The notes below the pieces were generated by a model. That model had not been told where the DNA came from and did no database searches. It worked only from the letters and a program-made list of their open reading frames with translations. From positions 658,501 through 722,500 of the forward strand of contig WPIO01000012.1 in the NCBI GenBank assembly GCA_009760855.2: DNA of 64,000 bases. Direction: 5' to 3'. This document shows, piece after piece, positions 1 to 10,692 of the stretch (its first letter is position 1; the number at the start of each line of letters is the position of its first letter). The stretch is from Cristatella mucedo (lineage: Eukaryota > Bryozoa > Phylactolaemata > Cristatellidae). A program made the position numbers and the translations under genes.

Positions 1-740
1 AGTGAGCAGAATGCATCTCCGTCGCCTGGATGAGTGAGCGAGGCTGTCCTTTACAGTAGCAGCCATTTGCCACAGGTGCAGCTATTCTCGGTTGTGCGTA
101 CATTCAGCACACGATGCAGCGAATGTCGCACGACGACAGGTAAGCAAGCCTCCTCCCTGATCACTGAGACACTCGGAAGCCGTTAGCATAATGCCGAGCA
201 ACCCGGGGCGTTCGGCAACGGCCGAACCAGGCATGCATCCGAGGGAGGCAAGCCGACGCTAGTGCAGAAGCTTTACTGCTCACATCTACTAGCAGCACGG
301 CCAGCTGCAATTAGCCATAGGGAAACGGCTCTCGGGTCGGCATCGTTGCAGAGCAACGTTGTAGACACAGCGAAATATTAAGCACACCTGCTACACCGAA
401 TGCTTTAGCTCAGCAAGGACCCGACGGGCAGCCAACGGTGTTCATGATCTCCGTGTTGGGACTAAAGGCTCATGTCTTCGAGTTGACGCGTACTTACAAG
501 CATATCACAGCAAAAGCCGGGTTTTTTTTTACCGAGAACCAGGTATTTCCGGCACATATCTCATACTTGTATTTGCCAATTACTGGTCGCAAGCGTTTCG
601 CTGCACCTTCCTCGTGCGAGTGAACGTTAATGATTTGTGCCGCCCACTCATGCGGTTGAAAATAGGCAGCAAGCCGCTCAACCGTGCGTCCAGTTCGTCC
701 ACACATTGGCCAACGCAGGTCCCCACTCAGGAAAGCATGC
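1..740. other. No recognised feature
   Basis: Unique-looking sequence. Short open frames exist on both strands, but none resembles a known protein and no splice-bounded exon stood out. Confidence 0.5.
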
Positions 741-1002
741 CATCTACTCTCCAACTGCCGACTATGGCACATCTTTTTCAGCGGTCCTGAACTGCTACTT
801 CTATGCTACTCACTACCTCAACTGCTCTCCTAACTCTGCTATGCTTCCCACTTTCTCTTTGTTGCGTGAGACGAAGTCTGTTGGCTACCGAATGCGTACC
901 GAAAGCCGCTTAGGCTGTGAGTGCGCTATACAAAACTCTCCTGCGTAACACCCACATGGTCTTTATGACTTTGTGGAGTTACTGACGGAGATACATTACA
1001 TT
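741..1002 (+). mobile_element. LINE-A 3' end fragment
   Basis: The last ~66 codons of LINE-A are open here, starting at the peptide YSPTADYGTS and ending CAIQNSPA plus stop at 948. A short 3' UTR follows (cacccacatggtcttta...), ending in the ACATT-type tail near 1,000. The copies at 25.4 and 51.9 kb are nearly identical over this stretch, so the insertions are recent. All upstream reverse-transcriptase sequence is missing, which is typical 5' truncation. Confidence 0.75.
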
Positions 1003-3125
1003 ATATGCCAACACGTCTCCCACTCCACCACCGCCCCCCCCCCCAGGGGCAATCGTAGCAGTCTGCCATTAGCAACATGAACATACGACGCTACCGCAGG
1101 CTACAATGAGAGCTGACCTGCGAGTATTTGACTTCCGGATTTCTAATCGGCGGCATGTTCAGGACGACGAAGTGCGAGCGACCAGCTACACCAACTCTCC
1201 CAGCGTGGCGGCAGGCCCGTATACGTAGAAGGGGTCTCGGTCCCAGAATTCAGCTTGCGCGATGTCAATTACGCTACAGCCAATCGGAGCCGAGCTCGTC
1301 GCCAGCGGTGCAGGCCTCTCCTCCCCCACCCCATCCACCCCAGCAGCGCGATCAGGAAGCTGTGTGCCTGCCGGGAGCTCCGCCTTCAGCATCCCCCCGG
1401 TAATCATTTTTCCTTTTAGGCTTTCAGGAGGGTGGACGGTCTGTCTTCGACGGCGGCTAGACACTTGTCGAGCGGTGCTGTCTGCACTGGGTGTCGCGGC
1501 GAAGCTCTGTTGGCGAGAGCTCCGCTTTTCTCCATACGGGGCAGAAGAAAGGCTGCTAGGGAGGAGCGCCTTCGGGGCGCACGTTGTGAGTGGTTTCTAC
1601 GGGGAGACGGAATTTTTTTTAGAGGGGGGATCGAGAAGTAAAGCTGTATAGACATATTTTAAAAGGCCTGCCGACCCGCAGCTTCGGGCTTTTTCACATG
1701 CGGTACCAATATTCGATTTAGGCAGTCGAATATTCCTCATATTTTATTTTTTCTGGAAAGGGCAGACGGAGGCCAGCGGATCTGGAGAAGAGAGTACGAC
1801 GTGGATGCGGGGGGGGGAGCAGGGCGGTCGCGTGCTGGCCTGCTGAGAGCGTCCGTGGAAACATGCGTCCTTCGCAGCCCGCTTTGGTGTTGGGGTGTCG
1901 TCGCTTGCTTGCTGTTGGGAGAGCACTAAATTTGGTTATGAAATATAGAGCATTTTTTACGAAGCGGCTCTACATTCTCGTCGTCGCAATTTCTCGTCGC
2001 GTGACTCCGCCTAATTTTGGATGGGGCTCGACAGGCTGCCAACACATCGAAGCGCCTTCGCCTAGAACTTTCAACGGCGGCTTCCAGCAGTCATACACGG
2101 GGTCATATTTTAAAGTTGCTACGCGGTTATTCCTTATTAGACGGGTTTTACTAGGCCTGCCTGCCGCGAAGTTCCGCCGTCTCGGGCTCTCCAAAGCCAA
2201 TAGCGCTTTAGCGGGTCGAAAGAGGCTATCAAGCATGGCTGCCACTTAGGTTCGGACAGAAAAGCAGAACACACATTTTTTTCGAGTCGCACGGAAAGCT
2301 AAAGCGAGCAGTTTAACTGACACTAAGAAAAAATAAGGTTTGTATGTGCTTACGAGCTTGTCTGAGAAGATCTGGAACAGAAGTTTCTTGGCCCGGTTCC
2401 ACGCCCATCAGGTCGAGGTTTACCAGCCGTCACACAAATTCTGAAAACTCGAATGCAACCGGCAAATTGTGTGTGTACTTTAAACTTACGGCCCATTGAG
2501 ATGTGCATTGCTTTGTTTCGGCCTCTCAGTTCAGATCAAAACCTGAAAGAGAGTCTCGATCGCACGGGCAAGCCCTACATCGGCCTTCACAAGCATGCCT
2601 ACTCCTAGACCAACCTCAGATTTGAATGTGATATGTGATGGCACCAATCAATGAACTAATTTATAATCGCTTATCTTCAGACCTCAGAACTAACGATTTA
2701 GCTAACAAACTGTTTAAGACCCTTGCGATCTCAACTGCTACGTCTGCAACAAGCAAAGAGCGGCGGTACTGTGTTTAATCTTTAGTTTGCCAACTGTAAT
2801 GAAATCACAGAACGAACTTTTGCACTGGAACGAGAACATCGCCAACGTCAAATAAGTAGCTGGACTTCCTTTGAAAAGAAGCCATTCCCATGATGTTCTA
2901 CACCAAGCTAGTTCCATCCAACTCCGGCTAGTAGCAGCCTATACAATTATTGGGTCCCCCCCCCCCTAGGCAGTAATACTCGTAAAAATAGCACGATCCC
3001 AGTCGACCGAATGAGCAGCAACTACAGCAGTAAACACTGGTCACTTCGTGCCTGCAGTCACTGACTATAGATCTATAGGGTCACAGTAGAACGGCCTGCT
3101 AACACTTTTGGTGCTAGGCTAAACT
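1003..3125. other. Gene-free or unassigned stretch
   Basis: GC-rich patches at about 1.1-1.6 and 1.8-2.25 kb give several overlapping open frames. One minus-strand frame of about 90 codons (1,970-2,245) has the composition of a possible protein, but I recognise no family. Two C runs (near 1,027 and 2,957) and a G run (near 1,811) are present. I see no RNA gene. Confidence 0.4.
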
Positions 3126-3505
3126 ACATATCCATCTGCAACTCCACAAAGACTATGTGGGTGTTACACGGGAAGGTTTTCTATAGCCTTCGGTAGCCAA
3201 CAGACCTTATCTCGCACAACAAAGAGAAAGTTGAGAGGCGACAATGAGTCAGGAGGGCAGTGGAGGTAGTGAGTAGCATGTAAGTAACAGCTCAGGACGG
3301 CTGGAAAGGATGCACCGCCTAGTCGGCAGCAGAAGAGTAGATTGTGTCGTTGCATAAGAACTGTTGACGTGTGTGCCACAGTCTAAGACCTGCAAAGCCA
3401 AAGCTTCTGTCGCCAACGGTCTTTAAGGAATGAAACAGCTAGCTAACCTATTGTCCACAGAGGACCTGGAGCACGACGAGGCTGAGAGTAGTGCAGCACT
3501 TCAGC
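3126..3505 (-). mobile_element. LINE-A 3' fragment, degraded
   Basis: Reverse-strand copy of LINE-A running from the C-terminal coding end (gtgggtgttac... side near 3,150) back through the conserved block that reads VGDRSF-like at about 3,400. It carries substitutions and small indels relative to the copy at 25.4 kb, so it is an older insertion. Confidence 0.7.
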
Positions 3506-3832
3506 TAGGTATGGAGGAGCCAAGCAGTGGAGGACCTTGTGGTTAAGTATTCGAAGTTGACTTTGTCACCGACACAAACACAGCTGATGCATCGACAGAC
3601 CAAGCATACAGTGGCCGATTGCTGCCTTTCTTTCTCCCAAGCGTCACTAGCATCAGCCATACAGGTGCTATCTGGAAAGTAATTACCGCTACCTGTCGGG
3701 CTAAAAGGCACAAACACAATGTGGCATGTCTTATGGGTCAATCTTCTGTATCCGTATAGCCCTGGGTCATAGCTTAGGGGTAAGGAATGCAGTTCACGAC
3801 CCTGGTTCAAGTCTTGCAGCAGACAATTCCTT

Positions 3833-3960
3833 TGTATAGTACCCTATGAGAACTTCTAAATCAGGCTCATCACACACCCCCACGGGGATCGAGGTCATGC
3901 TCTCTATCATCAAATATCTTGACCTTGGTCGAGGCCACCACCTTAACCGTTGGGCCATTT
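3833..3960 (-). mobile_element. SINE2 copy nested in SINE1
   Basis: Read on the minus strand it has a tRNA-like head (ggcccaacggttaagg..., with the gacctcgatc side as degenerate B box) and a tail related to the LINE-B 3' end (agaagttctcatagggtac). It separates the two halves of the surrounding SINE1. Confidence 0.55.
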
Positions 3961-4015
3961 TTTATTGGCCACTGCAAGGCTTGGCGATTGCTGTTAAGGC
4001 TCTTCTGCCCCTATA

Positions 4016-4230
4016 ATAACAATAATGCACTTGATAAAGCACCCTCGGAGAACTTAATCTCTTTCTAGGCACTTTACATTTGCTGCAAAGGGAAATGCAA
4101 TTGAATGCTGAGTAAAATCATGCTTGAAAAACAAACAAAATGAATAATATGGTTAGGGGTGACATACACAGGGTCAGCATGCAAATGTGGTTAGTGGCAG
4201 CATGCACAGTGTCAGCACGCATAAGCACAG
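4016..4230 (-). mobile_element. 215-bp LINE-B 3' fragment with target duplication
   Basis: Plus-strand text starts with the reversed (ATT)n tail, then gataaagcaccctcggag and ctaggcactttacatttgct, the LINE-B 3' signature. It ends at gcataagcacag. Flanking ctata repeats (4,011-4,015 and 4,231-4,235) fit a short target-site duplication. The same 5' truncation point is seen at 47.4 kb. Confidence 0.75.
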
Positions 4231-4473
4231 CTATATAAACGAGGCTGCTAAATCAGCTAACCTTCCCTCAAGATTAAGGTCTTTATAAGGGCAGAGTAAA
4301 CAGGTTTGTTGTCTCTACTATGGATAATGCTTGGTGGTCCACATACCGAGCCAGCGTACGACATCGATGTACAAGTACAAATGACCAGTTTAATAGCCAG
4401 CTGCATGCGATGCAAGCACCTAGTAGTCTGGATGCATCGCACACTGACAATGCGGCGAGCCTGTGGAAAGCTC

Positions 4474-5900
4474 CTAGTTGCCCACGGGCACGCTCGTGTA
4501 CACCCACTCTTTACCGTCTTGGTTGTGTCTGTAAGTGTACACAGGCTTAAAGTTTTCTGCTGCCACGTTCTGATCGAGAATCTTCTTGCGCAGATATCGC
4601 TTCACGGTCTCCCCTTTCAAGTGCCACACGGACTTGGCAGAGGCCGGCACCGCAGCACCATCATCAGCTCCCTGGGCCGGCAGCGCAGCCACGGTCGCGC
4701 CGGCTGCCGACGACACCGACGGCGATGCTGCAGCAGCAGCCGCTGCCACTAGCGCCGCTGCTGCCCGGGCTTCGCTGCTCAGCACCAGCTGGCCGTCGCT
4801 TCGCAGCACCATGGCGCTAAGATCGACCCGGTCCCCGGCCGGCGGCAGGCCGTCAGGAAGACGGAGCGGCGCTATGCGCACCAGGTGCTTCACGCGGCTC
4901 AGCATCTCGTTCACGGACGGCGTGTTCTTATGCACCGCAGGCACGTGCCGCTGCAACGAAGAGCAGTCGCCGTGGGCGTGGCCCGTTAGCGGAGCGCAGC
5001 CCAAGTCGGTCGAGGCGCACGTGTGATTGCCCGGTGTCGGGGCACAGGCAGTGCCTGCCAGCGCGGAACGCCTACCGGGCCGTCGAGGCCGAGCACCTTC
5101 ATGATCTCCTTGTTCTGCTTCGTCTGTCCTTCAAGCTTCTTGAGGCGCCACACGACGTGCAACTTGTGCGGCTCGCTAGGAACTTGAGGTATTGCTAGCT
5201 GACCCTGCAAAGGACCACCCTACGAGTTGCTCACGTGAGCTCGAGACCAGGGCGCACGTCCCATGAGCTGCCGCGACAGGGCTCTCACCCACTCACCTTC
5301 GGGCAGTCTGAGGAAAAAAGGAACTGTTTGTTATAAAAGGAAACTAAGGTGCGAGCGAAGCTGAAGCAGCTGACAGCTTGGTGTCACCCAAAAAAACAGC
5401 AGTAGACATTTGTACCATTGACAGCAATCAGCGATAAAGCTGGATCCAACGTACAGCTTTAACTTTAACAGTTGTCCCCTGTTGAACCGCACAACTAGGT
5501 GGTCTCGGTGCAGAAGCGAAAGCAGTCTACCCGTGTATTACCAAGTCGACCTGAGCCGGCTGGACCACCGAGAATCACAGTAACACTAACCATCCAGAAT
5601 CTGACTCAGCCGAGCAAACGTGCCACAGGCCTGCGCCCAACCGGCGTACAGGCAGCATCCTAGTGCAATGCCTTGCCTCACCTTGGACTGGAGAATTGGT
5701 TTAGCCCATGCATAATTGTCGGGCTTTTCTTCGCCAACGAAATAAGAATCCCGTTGCCAACGCGGCGGTCGGGGCTTCCAATCGTCCTTGTGGCGAAGCC
5801 TTAGAAAGGTCGTCAGAGCTCGAGGAACAGTTAAGAACAGCCTTTCGTTCTACAAACGCATCGCATCAGCAGCAAAAGCGGCTGACCGGCGACATGCCAT
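4474..5900 (-). CDS. MRPL30: Mitochondrial large-subunit ribosomal protein uL30m
   Basis: Structural protein of the mitoribosome large subunit. Proposed exons (minus strand): 5,854-5,900; 5,682-5,799; 5,076-5,204; 4,474-4,950, stop TAG. All junctions are GT-AG and in frame, giving about 256 residues. The family core is clear: PHKLHVVWRLKK and MKVLGLDG in exon 3, then VHKNTPSVNEML and VKHLVRIAPLRLPDGLP in exon 4, as in human MRPL30. Residues 1-18 (MACRRSAAFAADAMRLLR) look like a mitochondrial presequence. Odd points: the protein is much longer than the ~161-residue human one because an alanine-rich stretch (AAAALVAAAAAAASPS) and a basic/aromatic tail (VKRYLRKKILDQN...YTSVPVGN) follow the core. 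Exons 3-4 are certain. Exons 1-2 rest on frame continuity and a 54-nt intron, so they are tentative. The exons are GC-rich compared with flanking DNA. Confidence 0.88.
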
Positions 5901-6840
5901 AGATCGCTCGACGGAAACGCAGCGCTTGCACTGAGACAAGCGAAACTACAAGACCGCGCTTGGGCAATAAGCCATAATCCCTAAACATTGAGCGAAACAC
6001 ACGAGCGAATTTAAGCTACCCCATACAACTCTTACTGTTCATCCATGAGACACATCCACGTGACAGCGAAAGGTCATGCTGCCACCTCACAATAATGATT
6101 TCTACACAAAAATCCCCAAGTGCCTCAGTGACAAGATAACGAACTTCAGCACTGTATCGCGGTCAATGCTTTTCCCTCGCGTCCGCAGCAGAAGTACTCA
6201 CGGTAAGCATGAAAGTCAAAAGCATCCTCTCAAAAAAATCGACCCTCTCTAATCCCAGTTCCAAATTGCACATACCCTTCTAGCTAATCCATCACTCACT
6301 TTTAGAAAAGGGATCATTGGAATTCAGTGCCCAAGATGCTGGGTAGAGTCTGCTGAAACGCATGCATTTGCAATTACAGCTACCGGTTCTCTACGAGAAA
6401 TTGATTGGTGCAGGACTAAAGAGGAACGACAGAAAAACAAATAAAATCACTACAGCTATTTTAACCACATAGATGGGTTCAATATATACAAGCAGCAAAA
6501 GTTAATGATGCGGACATTCTATTTAGTACAGGCTATGAGAGCTCGCTAAACCATTGAAAGAAATGCATAAATATATGAAAATACATTGGAAAAAGCGTAG
6601 GAATAAACATGTTTTTACAAAATTCTTCCCTCAGCTTACTATATCATATAAGCTACATAAATAGACACCCCGCGATCCTCAAAATACAGGTGCACGTACT
6701 AGGAACGACGCCGGCAATCCGAGCAGCGCCATCGCCACATGAGTTCTTTGGATGCGGAGGTACGAACCGGTGGATGGACAAAATGGGATAGATATACGTA
6801 CTGCTCGTAATAACCCTCGTGCAATGGTAATGGTGGAAGG
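5901..6840. other. Upstream flank of MRPL30; nothing else recognised
   Basis: About 0.9 kb of AT-rich DNA beyond the proposed MRPL30 start. The promoter should lie in its first few hundred bases, but I see no decisive core element. No gene or repeat family recognised. Confidence 0.4.
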
Positions 6841-6965
6841 TAATAATAATAATACATTTGTATAGCGCCCTCAGAGAACTGAATTTCTTTCTAGGCACTT
6901 TACAGATGCTGCATAGAATGCCATACCAAATGATTGGTGGTAATACTCGCAAGCAGCAAGCATAG

Positions 6966-8301
6966 TGTAGCGCCCGGCTGGCTTTGGCTGAATTTTAGCG
7001 CGAACAAGAGCTGTTCGGCGGCGGGCTAGAGCCCCTTTGTCCTGGAGCAGTGAGCCAGAGAGGAGCGTCAGTGCGGTTAGAGAGGAAGCGCTTAGGAGCA
7101 AGCCAGGAAGCTCTGAGACGAGCGGCGGCGATTCGGCCTTTAGAATTGGTCCGATACTCGCGGAAGCTGCTGATAGATGTTGGTTGGCCTGTCAACCCCC
7201 GCCTTCCCTCTTTCCAAGAAAGAATCTTCTGGAACCCATTCGCCATTCAAGCTGGACGGAGGTGCCCTGCCAGTGGCCTGGGAACGGTAGTCATTCCTTT
7301 CCGTAATGGGCCAAGGTGTCCGGGCCCAATACCACTAAGCTCTTGCCCCATTGTCTCAGCCAAGTATTTAAGAGTCGAGCGACGCTCGCTCTGGGTCTTT
7401 TTGCCTCGTGTCTTTTGGTCTTTGGTCCGGCTCTGCGCCTCGACGCCGTCGGGCACACGTTTCTCTAAAAAGCGAGGGAGGAGGGCGGGCTGTCCGCCGA
7501 CGATGGACGGAACAGGACGAGACAGCTCTAGGAGGATTCGGTGGAACCCCACCGAACACGGTCGTATCGCGCCCGAGCTGGCATTTTGTGTGTTCTTTCG
7601 TGTTTTGTGTTTCTTTTGTGTCGTGTGTGTGCGCGCTAGCACGTGGTCTCGGCATAGGGATTTGCCGGCGCGAGCTAGGCGTAGTTGGCGTGTGTGGAGC
7701 TCTAGTTCACCGGGTAGGGTTTAGGCTCCGGGTCGCGCTTCAGTGTGGAGAAGTATTTCCTCCGCAGGAGTGCTTGAGTTGGCGTGTGTGGAGTATTCCG
7801 GTCGCACTGGTGGAAACCGAGTTCTAGTTCACCGGGTAGGGTTTAGACTCCGGTTCGCACTTCAGTGTGGAGAAGTACTCCCTCCGCTCGAGTGTTTAAG
7901 TTGGCGTGTTTGGGGTATTCCCTCGGCACAGGTGGGAACGGATTCCTAGTTCACCGGTTAGGGTTTAGGGTCCGGGTCGCGCTTAGTGTAGAGGAGTATT
8001 CCCTCCGCAAGAGTGTTGAACGTGCGAGGAGTGTGGAGATAAAGCTGAACTAGACGCGCAGCGACTTTGTGCGCTTGCGAATAAAGTTCAGTAAAATCCC
8101 CAATTTGTGTGTCTTGCTTCCAATTCACGCCGCGGACTCACGACCCCTTTTAGTAACGGTAAGCAGGTCAGCGCCAGAAACGCTCGTTTCGTGGCGGCCA
8201 GCTTATTGCGCGTAGGCGCGCACCGAACGGCATTAGGCGATAGGCTACGCCGCTAGGTAAGCGGCAGGTCAAGCTTACCCCGCCGAGCCTTCGGCGTTAC
8301 A
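6966..8301 (+). mobile_element. Solo long terminal repeat, 1,336 bp
   Basis: Begins TGTAGCGCC and ends GGCGTTACA, an imperfect terminal inverted repeat with the usual TG...CA ends. It is flanked by direct 4-bp repeats ATAG (6,962-6,965 and 8,302-8,305). Inside are a TATA-like block (tatttaag, ~7,364), a poly(A) signal AATAAA at 8,080-8,085 and a T/G-rich stretch after it, as expected for a plus-oriented LTR. No gag/pol follows, so it is a solo LTR left by recombination. The long open frames inside (for example 7,050-7,724) look fortuitous. A 4-bp duplication fits Gypsy-like elements but the clade is not determined. Confidence 0.8.
7690..8055 (+). repeat. Three tandem ~122-bp units inside the LTR
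   Basis: The phrase ctagttcaccgg(g/t)tagggttta recurs at about 7,702, 7,824 and 7,946, with linked blocks cagtgtggagaagta and gagttggcgtgtgtggag. Units are diverged by substitutions. In LTRs such internal repeats are often in the U3/R regulatory part; that role is inferred. Confidence 0.85.
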
Positions 8302-8620
8302 ATAGTGAAAGCAGGTACATGCACACGAAAGACGTATCGCAAAGACCCACCAAATGCTGTGAGAAAAAGGTGCGTTTCAAGCTTCTTTTTAAATTTCATC
8401 ATGTCGGGGGATGTTTTGACGTGCTTTGGTAGTGAGTTAGAGGCTTTTGGAGAATAGTAACTAAGAGCACGGTCTCCAACGTTTTTGAAGTTCGTACAGG
8501 TATGGCTAAACGACTCGAATCAGAACAGCGGGTTCTTACGATCCTTCGATTGGTGGGGGAGTAGTTCTGATTTTACAGGTAGGCTGGAGCCAGAGAATGA
8601 AGGGACCTAAAAATGAATGA

Positions 8621-8624
<4 letters not shown>

Positions 8625-8719
<95 letters not shown>
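8625..8719 (+). repeat. (CT)n microsatellite
   Basis: Nearly perfect CT run of about 95 bp, immediately next to the LINE-B fragment. Dipeptide-repeat open frames across it are artefacts. Confidence 0.98.
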
Positions 8720-9904
8720 GTCAATGTCCACTCATTATAATAGAAGGTGCCGGTTCTCTGTAGTCTTAGCCTACCCTTCCTACGCGCTTCATTTATTGAC
8801 GGGGTAACGTAGAACCTTTGGCAGCTAAAATTTTGCTCTCTACACTTTCGAATCCTCTCCTTCTTATTCGCTATAAAAGGTCTCGGGTCTACAGCAAGAA
8901 AAGCAGCATAGCCGAAAGATTGATCGCTAGTACGAATAAACGCTGCGGAAGTGCTGACAAGCTCATTGTGTAGTCCCTTAGGTCATGCAGAGAACAGGTC
9001 GGTCGCAAAGAAGTCTCTTAAAAAGCCCAACTAACCAATCAAACGCTCTCATGATTGCAAAGCGCCACGGTAGGTAGTTGTTAGGATAGTCATGAGGTGC
9101 CCTGCACATTATAAAAATGTGGTAGATGCAAAGCCGCCTATTGGGCACTACTATTTCACAAGCAAAAGGAACGAAAAGATAAGTAACGTTTGAAGGCATT
9201 AACATTGTGCTTTTCAAACTGTACAGGGAAGCTGCCTATTTTTACGAAGCCTACCCTTGGCATCCTGTTTCTACATAATACCTCAGAAGCCCGGTTTCTA
9301 CCATTTGCTGACTCGAGATCTCGGTCTCAACATTAGAGGGTTCGGTAAGTCTTCTTTGGGATATGCGTTCCCAGATCAGGTTTAATTAAAGAAAATTTCT
9401 CCCTGACCTTGCATAAATAGACGCTAGGCTGCACATGCTATATTATATGTCCAGTAAATACATGCACCATTACCATAGTTACTCGATCGAAAAATTGGAG
9501 TGGCTTGGGCCAGCATATTAGCAGTCCCGTGTACGATCGCTCGTTGCCAGCCTTGTCAGGCTCGGCGAGCACTGCTCAGCAGGCTCTCGCCGAGTGGTAA
9601 AGCTATATCAAATAGAGCATTTTTATTTCAACTGAGAGCTGTGCTGGTGTACCGTACAAGCAGGCTGCAGTGTATCTATCCTGAACTTAAGAAGTCCTGC
9701 ACATGAGCAGAGCACGTGACTGCCAGTCATTGCAGGTGCCGTGGCTGATGCTGGCGAAGCTAACGCCTCGAAGCAGGGGTAGCACAGCACGGCAGCAATC
9801 AGGAATGCCACACCGTAATACTAAGTCCATGCCCTCGTAGGTCAATATATTCCAAAGCCACAGAGGGCAGTATCTTCCAAGAACGAGCCGCAACGTTCAG
9901 CTTT
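8720..9904. other. No recognised feature
   Basis: AT-rich sequence with short random open frames only. Confidence 0.45.
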
Positions 9905-10072
9905 CAGCTGATTTAACAGCCGCATTGTACACAGTGGCAGAAGAGCCAATGCGGCTGTCACCGGCGCTTGCAGCTGACAGTAAAGAATCGCCCGCTGGCT
10001 GCAGGACTCGAACCGACGAGCTATCTAGGTTGTAAAGACCCAGTACCTTACCTCCTGGGCTAAGACCAACCC
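9905..10072 (-). mobile_element. SINE1 copy
   Basis: Reverse SINE1: end block cagctgatttaacagccgca, body ggcagaagagccaatgcggc, B box read in reverse as gcaggactcgaacc, and A-box side ttacctcctgggctaag. Full length, about 168 bp. Confidence 0.8.
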
Positions 10073-10410
10073 AATAACTCTGGATCGCTTTTTATGAGGT
10101 TCACTATGAATTATGACATTGGATCCCTAATTGTTGCAATTCACGAATGATCTCTTGTACACTCACAACCTGACCGTTGTAGCATGCCAATGTTAATAAA
10201 GTGTGCAGTCTGTGCTGTCAGTAAAGCTGGAGTCTATCGCTGGTGAATCCGGCAGCAGTCGGCAATTCGAGCTGGGATAGTGTCATTTTAGAGTTGCTAT
10301 TAGTACCTATCTGTGACGTCTTAAATCGATATAGGTTTCACTCTGGCCATTGTGAGAAAACCCGTATTATGTGCAAGAGAAAACTTCATTGCACAACCTG
10401 TCGTTTGTTA

Positions 10411-10690
10411 TCCCATCCGCATATGAGATTTGAACAGTGTAGGCAGACCCAGGATTTTTATCTATGGGCGGAATACGTGCAAGATTTTTATCTAGGCGGA
10501 CAAGACCCGCGAGATTTTCATGTATGATGCAAGACCTGCAAGTAATGAAAAATTGTAGGGTAAAATCACAGTGCTTATTCGACAAAAACTGTGGTTGCTT
10601 ATCAAGTGGAATTAGGGCATTATTTCGTCGTTAGCGATGGTCGTGAGGCAGACGAATAGGGGCGGTACAGGGGGCAAATGCAGCTGATAC
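10411..10690 (+). repeat. Dispersed repeat R1, copy 1
   Basis: Blocks gcaagatttttatctaggcg, attttcatgtatga, aaaattgtagggtaaaatca and atttcgtcgttagcgatggt recur in the same order at 18,112-18,352. No coding sequence or terminal repeats recognised. Confidence 0.7.
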
Positions 10691-10692
10691 GG

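Larger units (their letters stand above)
3757..4258 (+). mobile_element. SINE1 copy carrying two nested insertions
   Basis: tRNA-derived SINE. The A-box-like block (cttaggggtaagg, ~3,773) and B-box-like block (ggttcaagtc, ~3,804) are in the head. The body (ctgttaaggctcttctgccc, ~3,991) and the end (ataaacgaggctgctaaatc, ~4,235) match the copies at 31.5, 48.8 and 62.9 kb. The element is interrupted first by a reverse SINE2 (3,833-3,960) and then by a reverse LINE-B fragment (4,016-4,230) flanked by a ctata duplication. Order of events: SINE1 first, the other two later. Confidence 0.7.
6841..8615 (-). mobile_element. LINE-B copy split by a solo LTR
   Basis: Reverse-strand LINE-B 3' part in two pieces, 6,841-6,965 and 8,302-8,615. 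It starts at the reversed (ATT)n tail (taataataataatac), passes the cactttacagatgctgcata block, is broken at gcatag, and resumes at tgaaagcaggtacatgcaca through the region that encodes the C-terminal NSLP-type motif. The related copy at 39.64-39.80 kb runs through the break without interruption. Confidence 0.8.

Noticed and set aside
5239-5311. MRPL30 exon LPEGEWVRALSRQLMG... joined by a 30-nt intron
   Set aside because: The frame fits, but a 30-nt intron is too short for animal splicing. A shorter version of this exon is kept as an alternative.
7050-7724. 224-codon plus frame in the LTR
   Set aside because: Lies across promoter-like and repeat parts of an LTR, with no gag/pol or accessory-protein resemblance.
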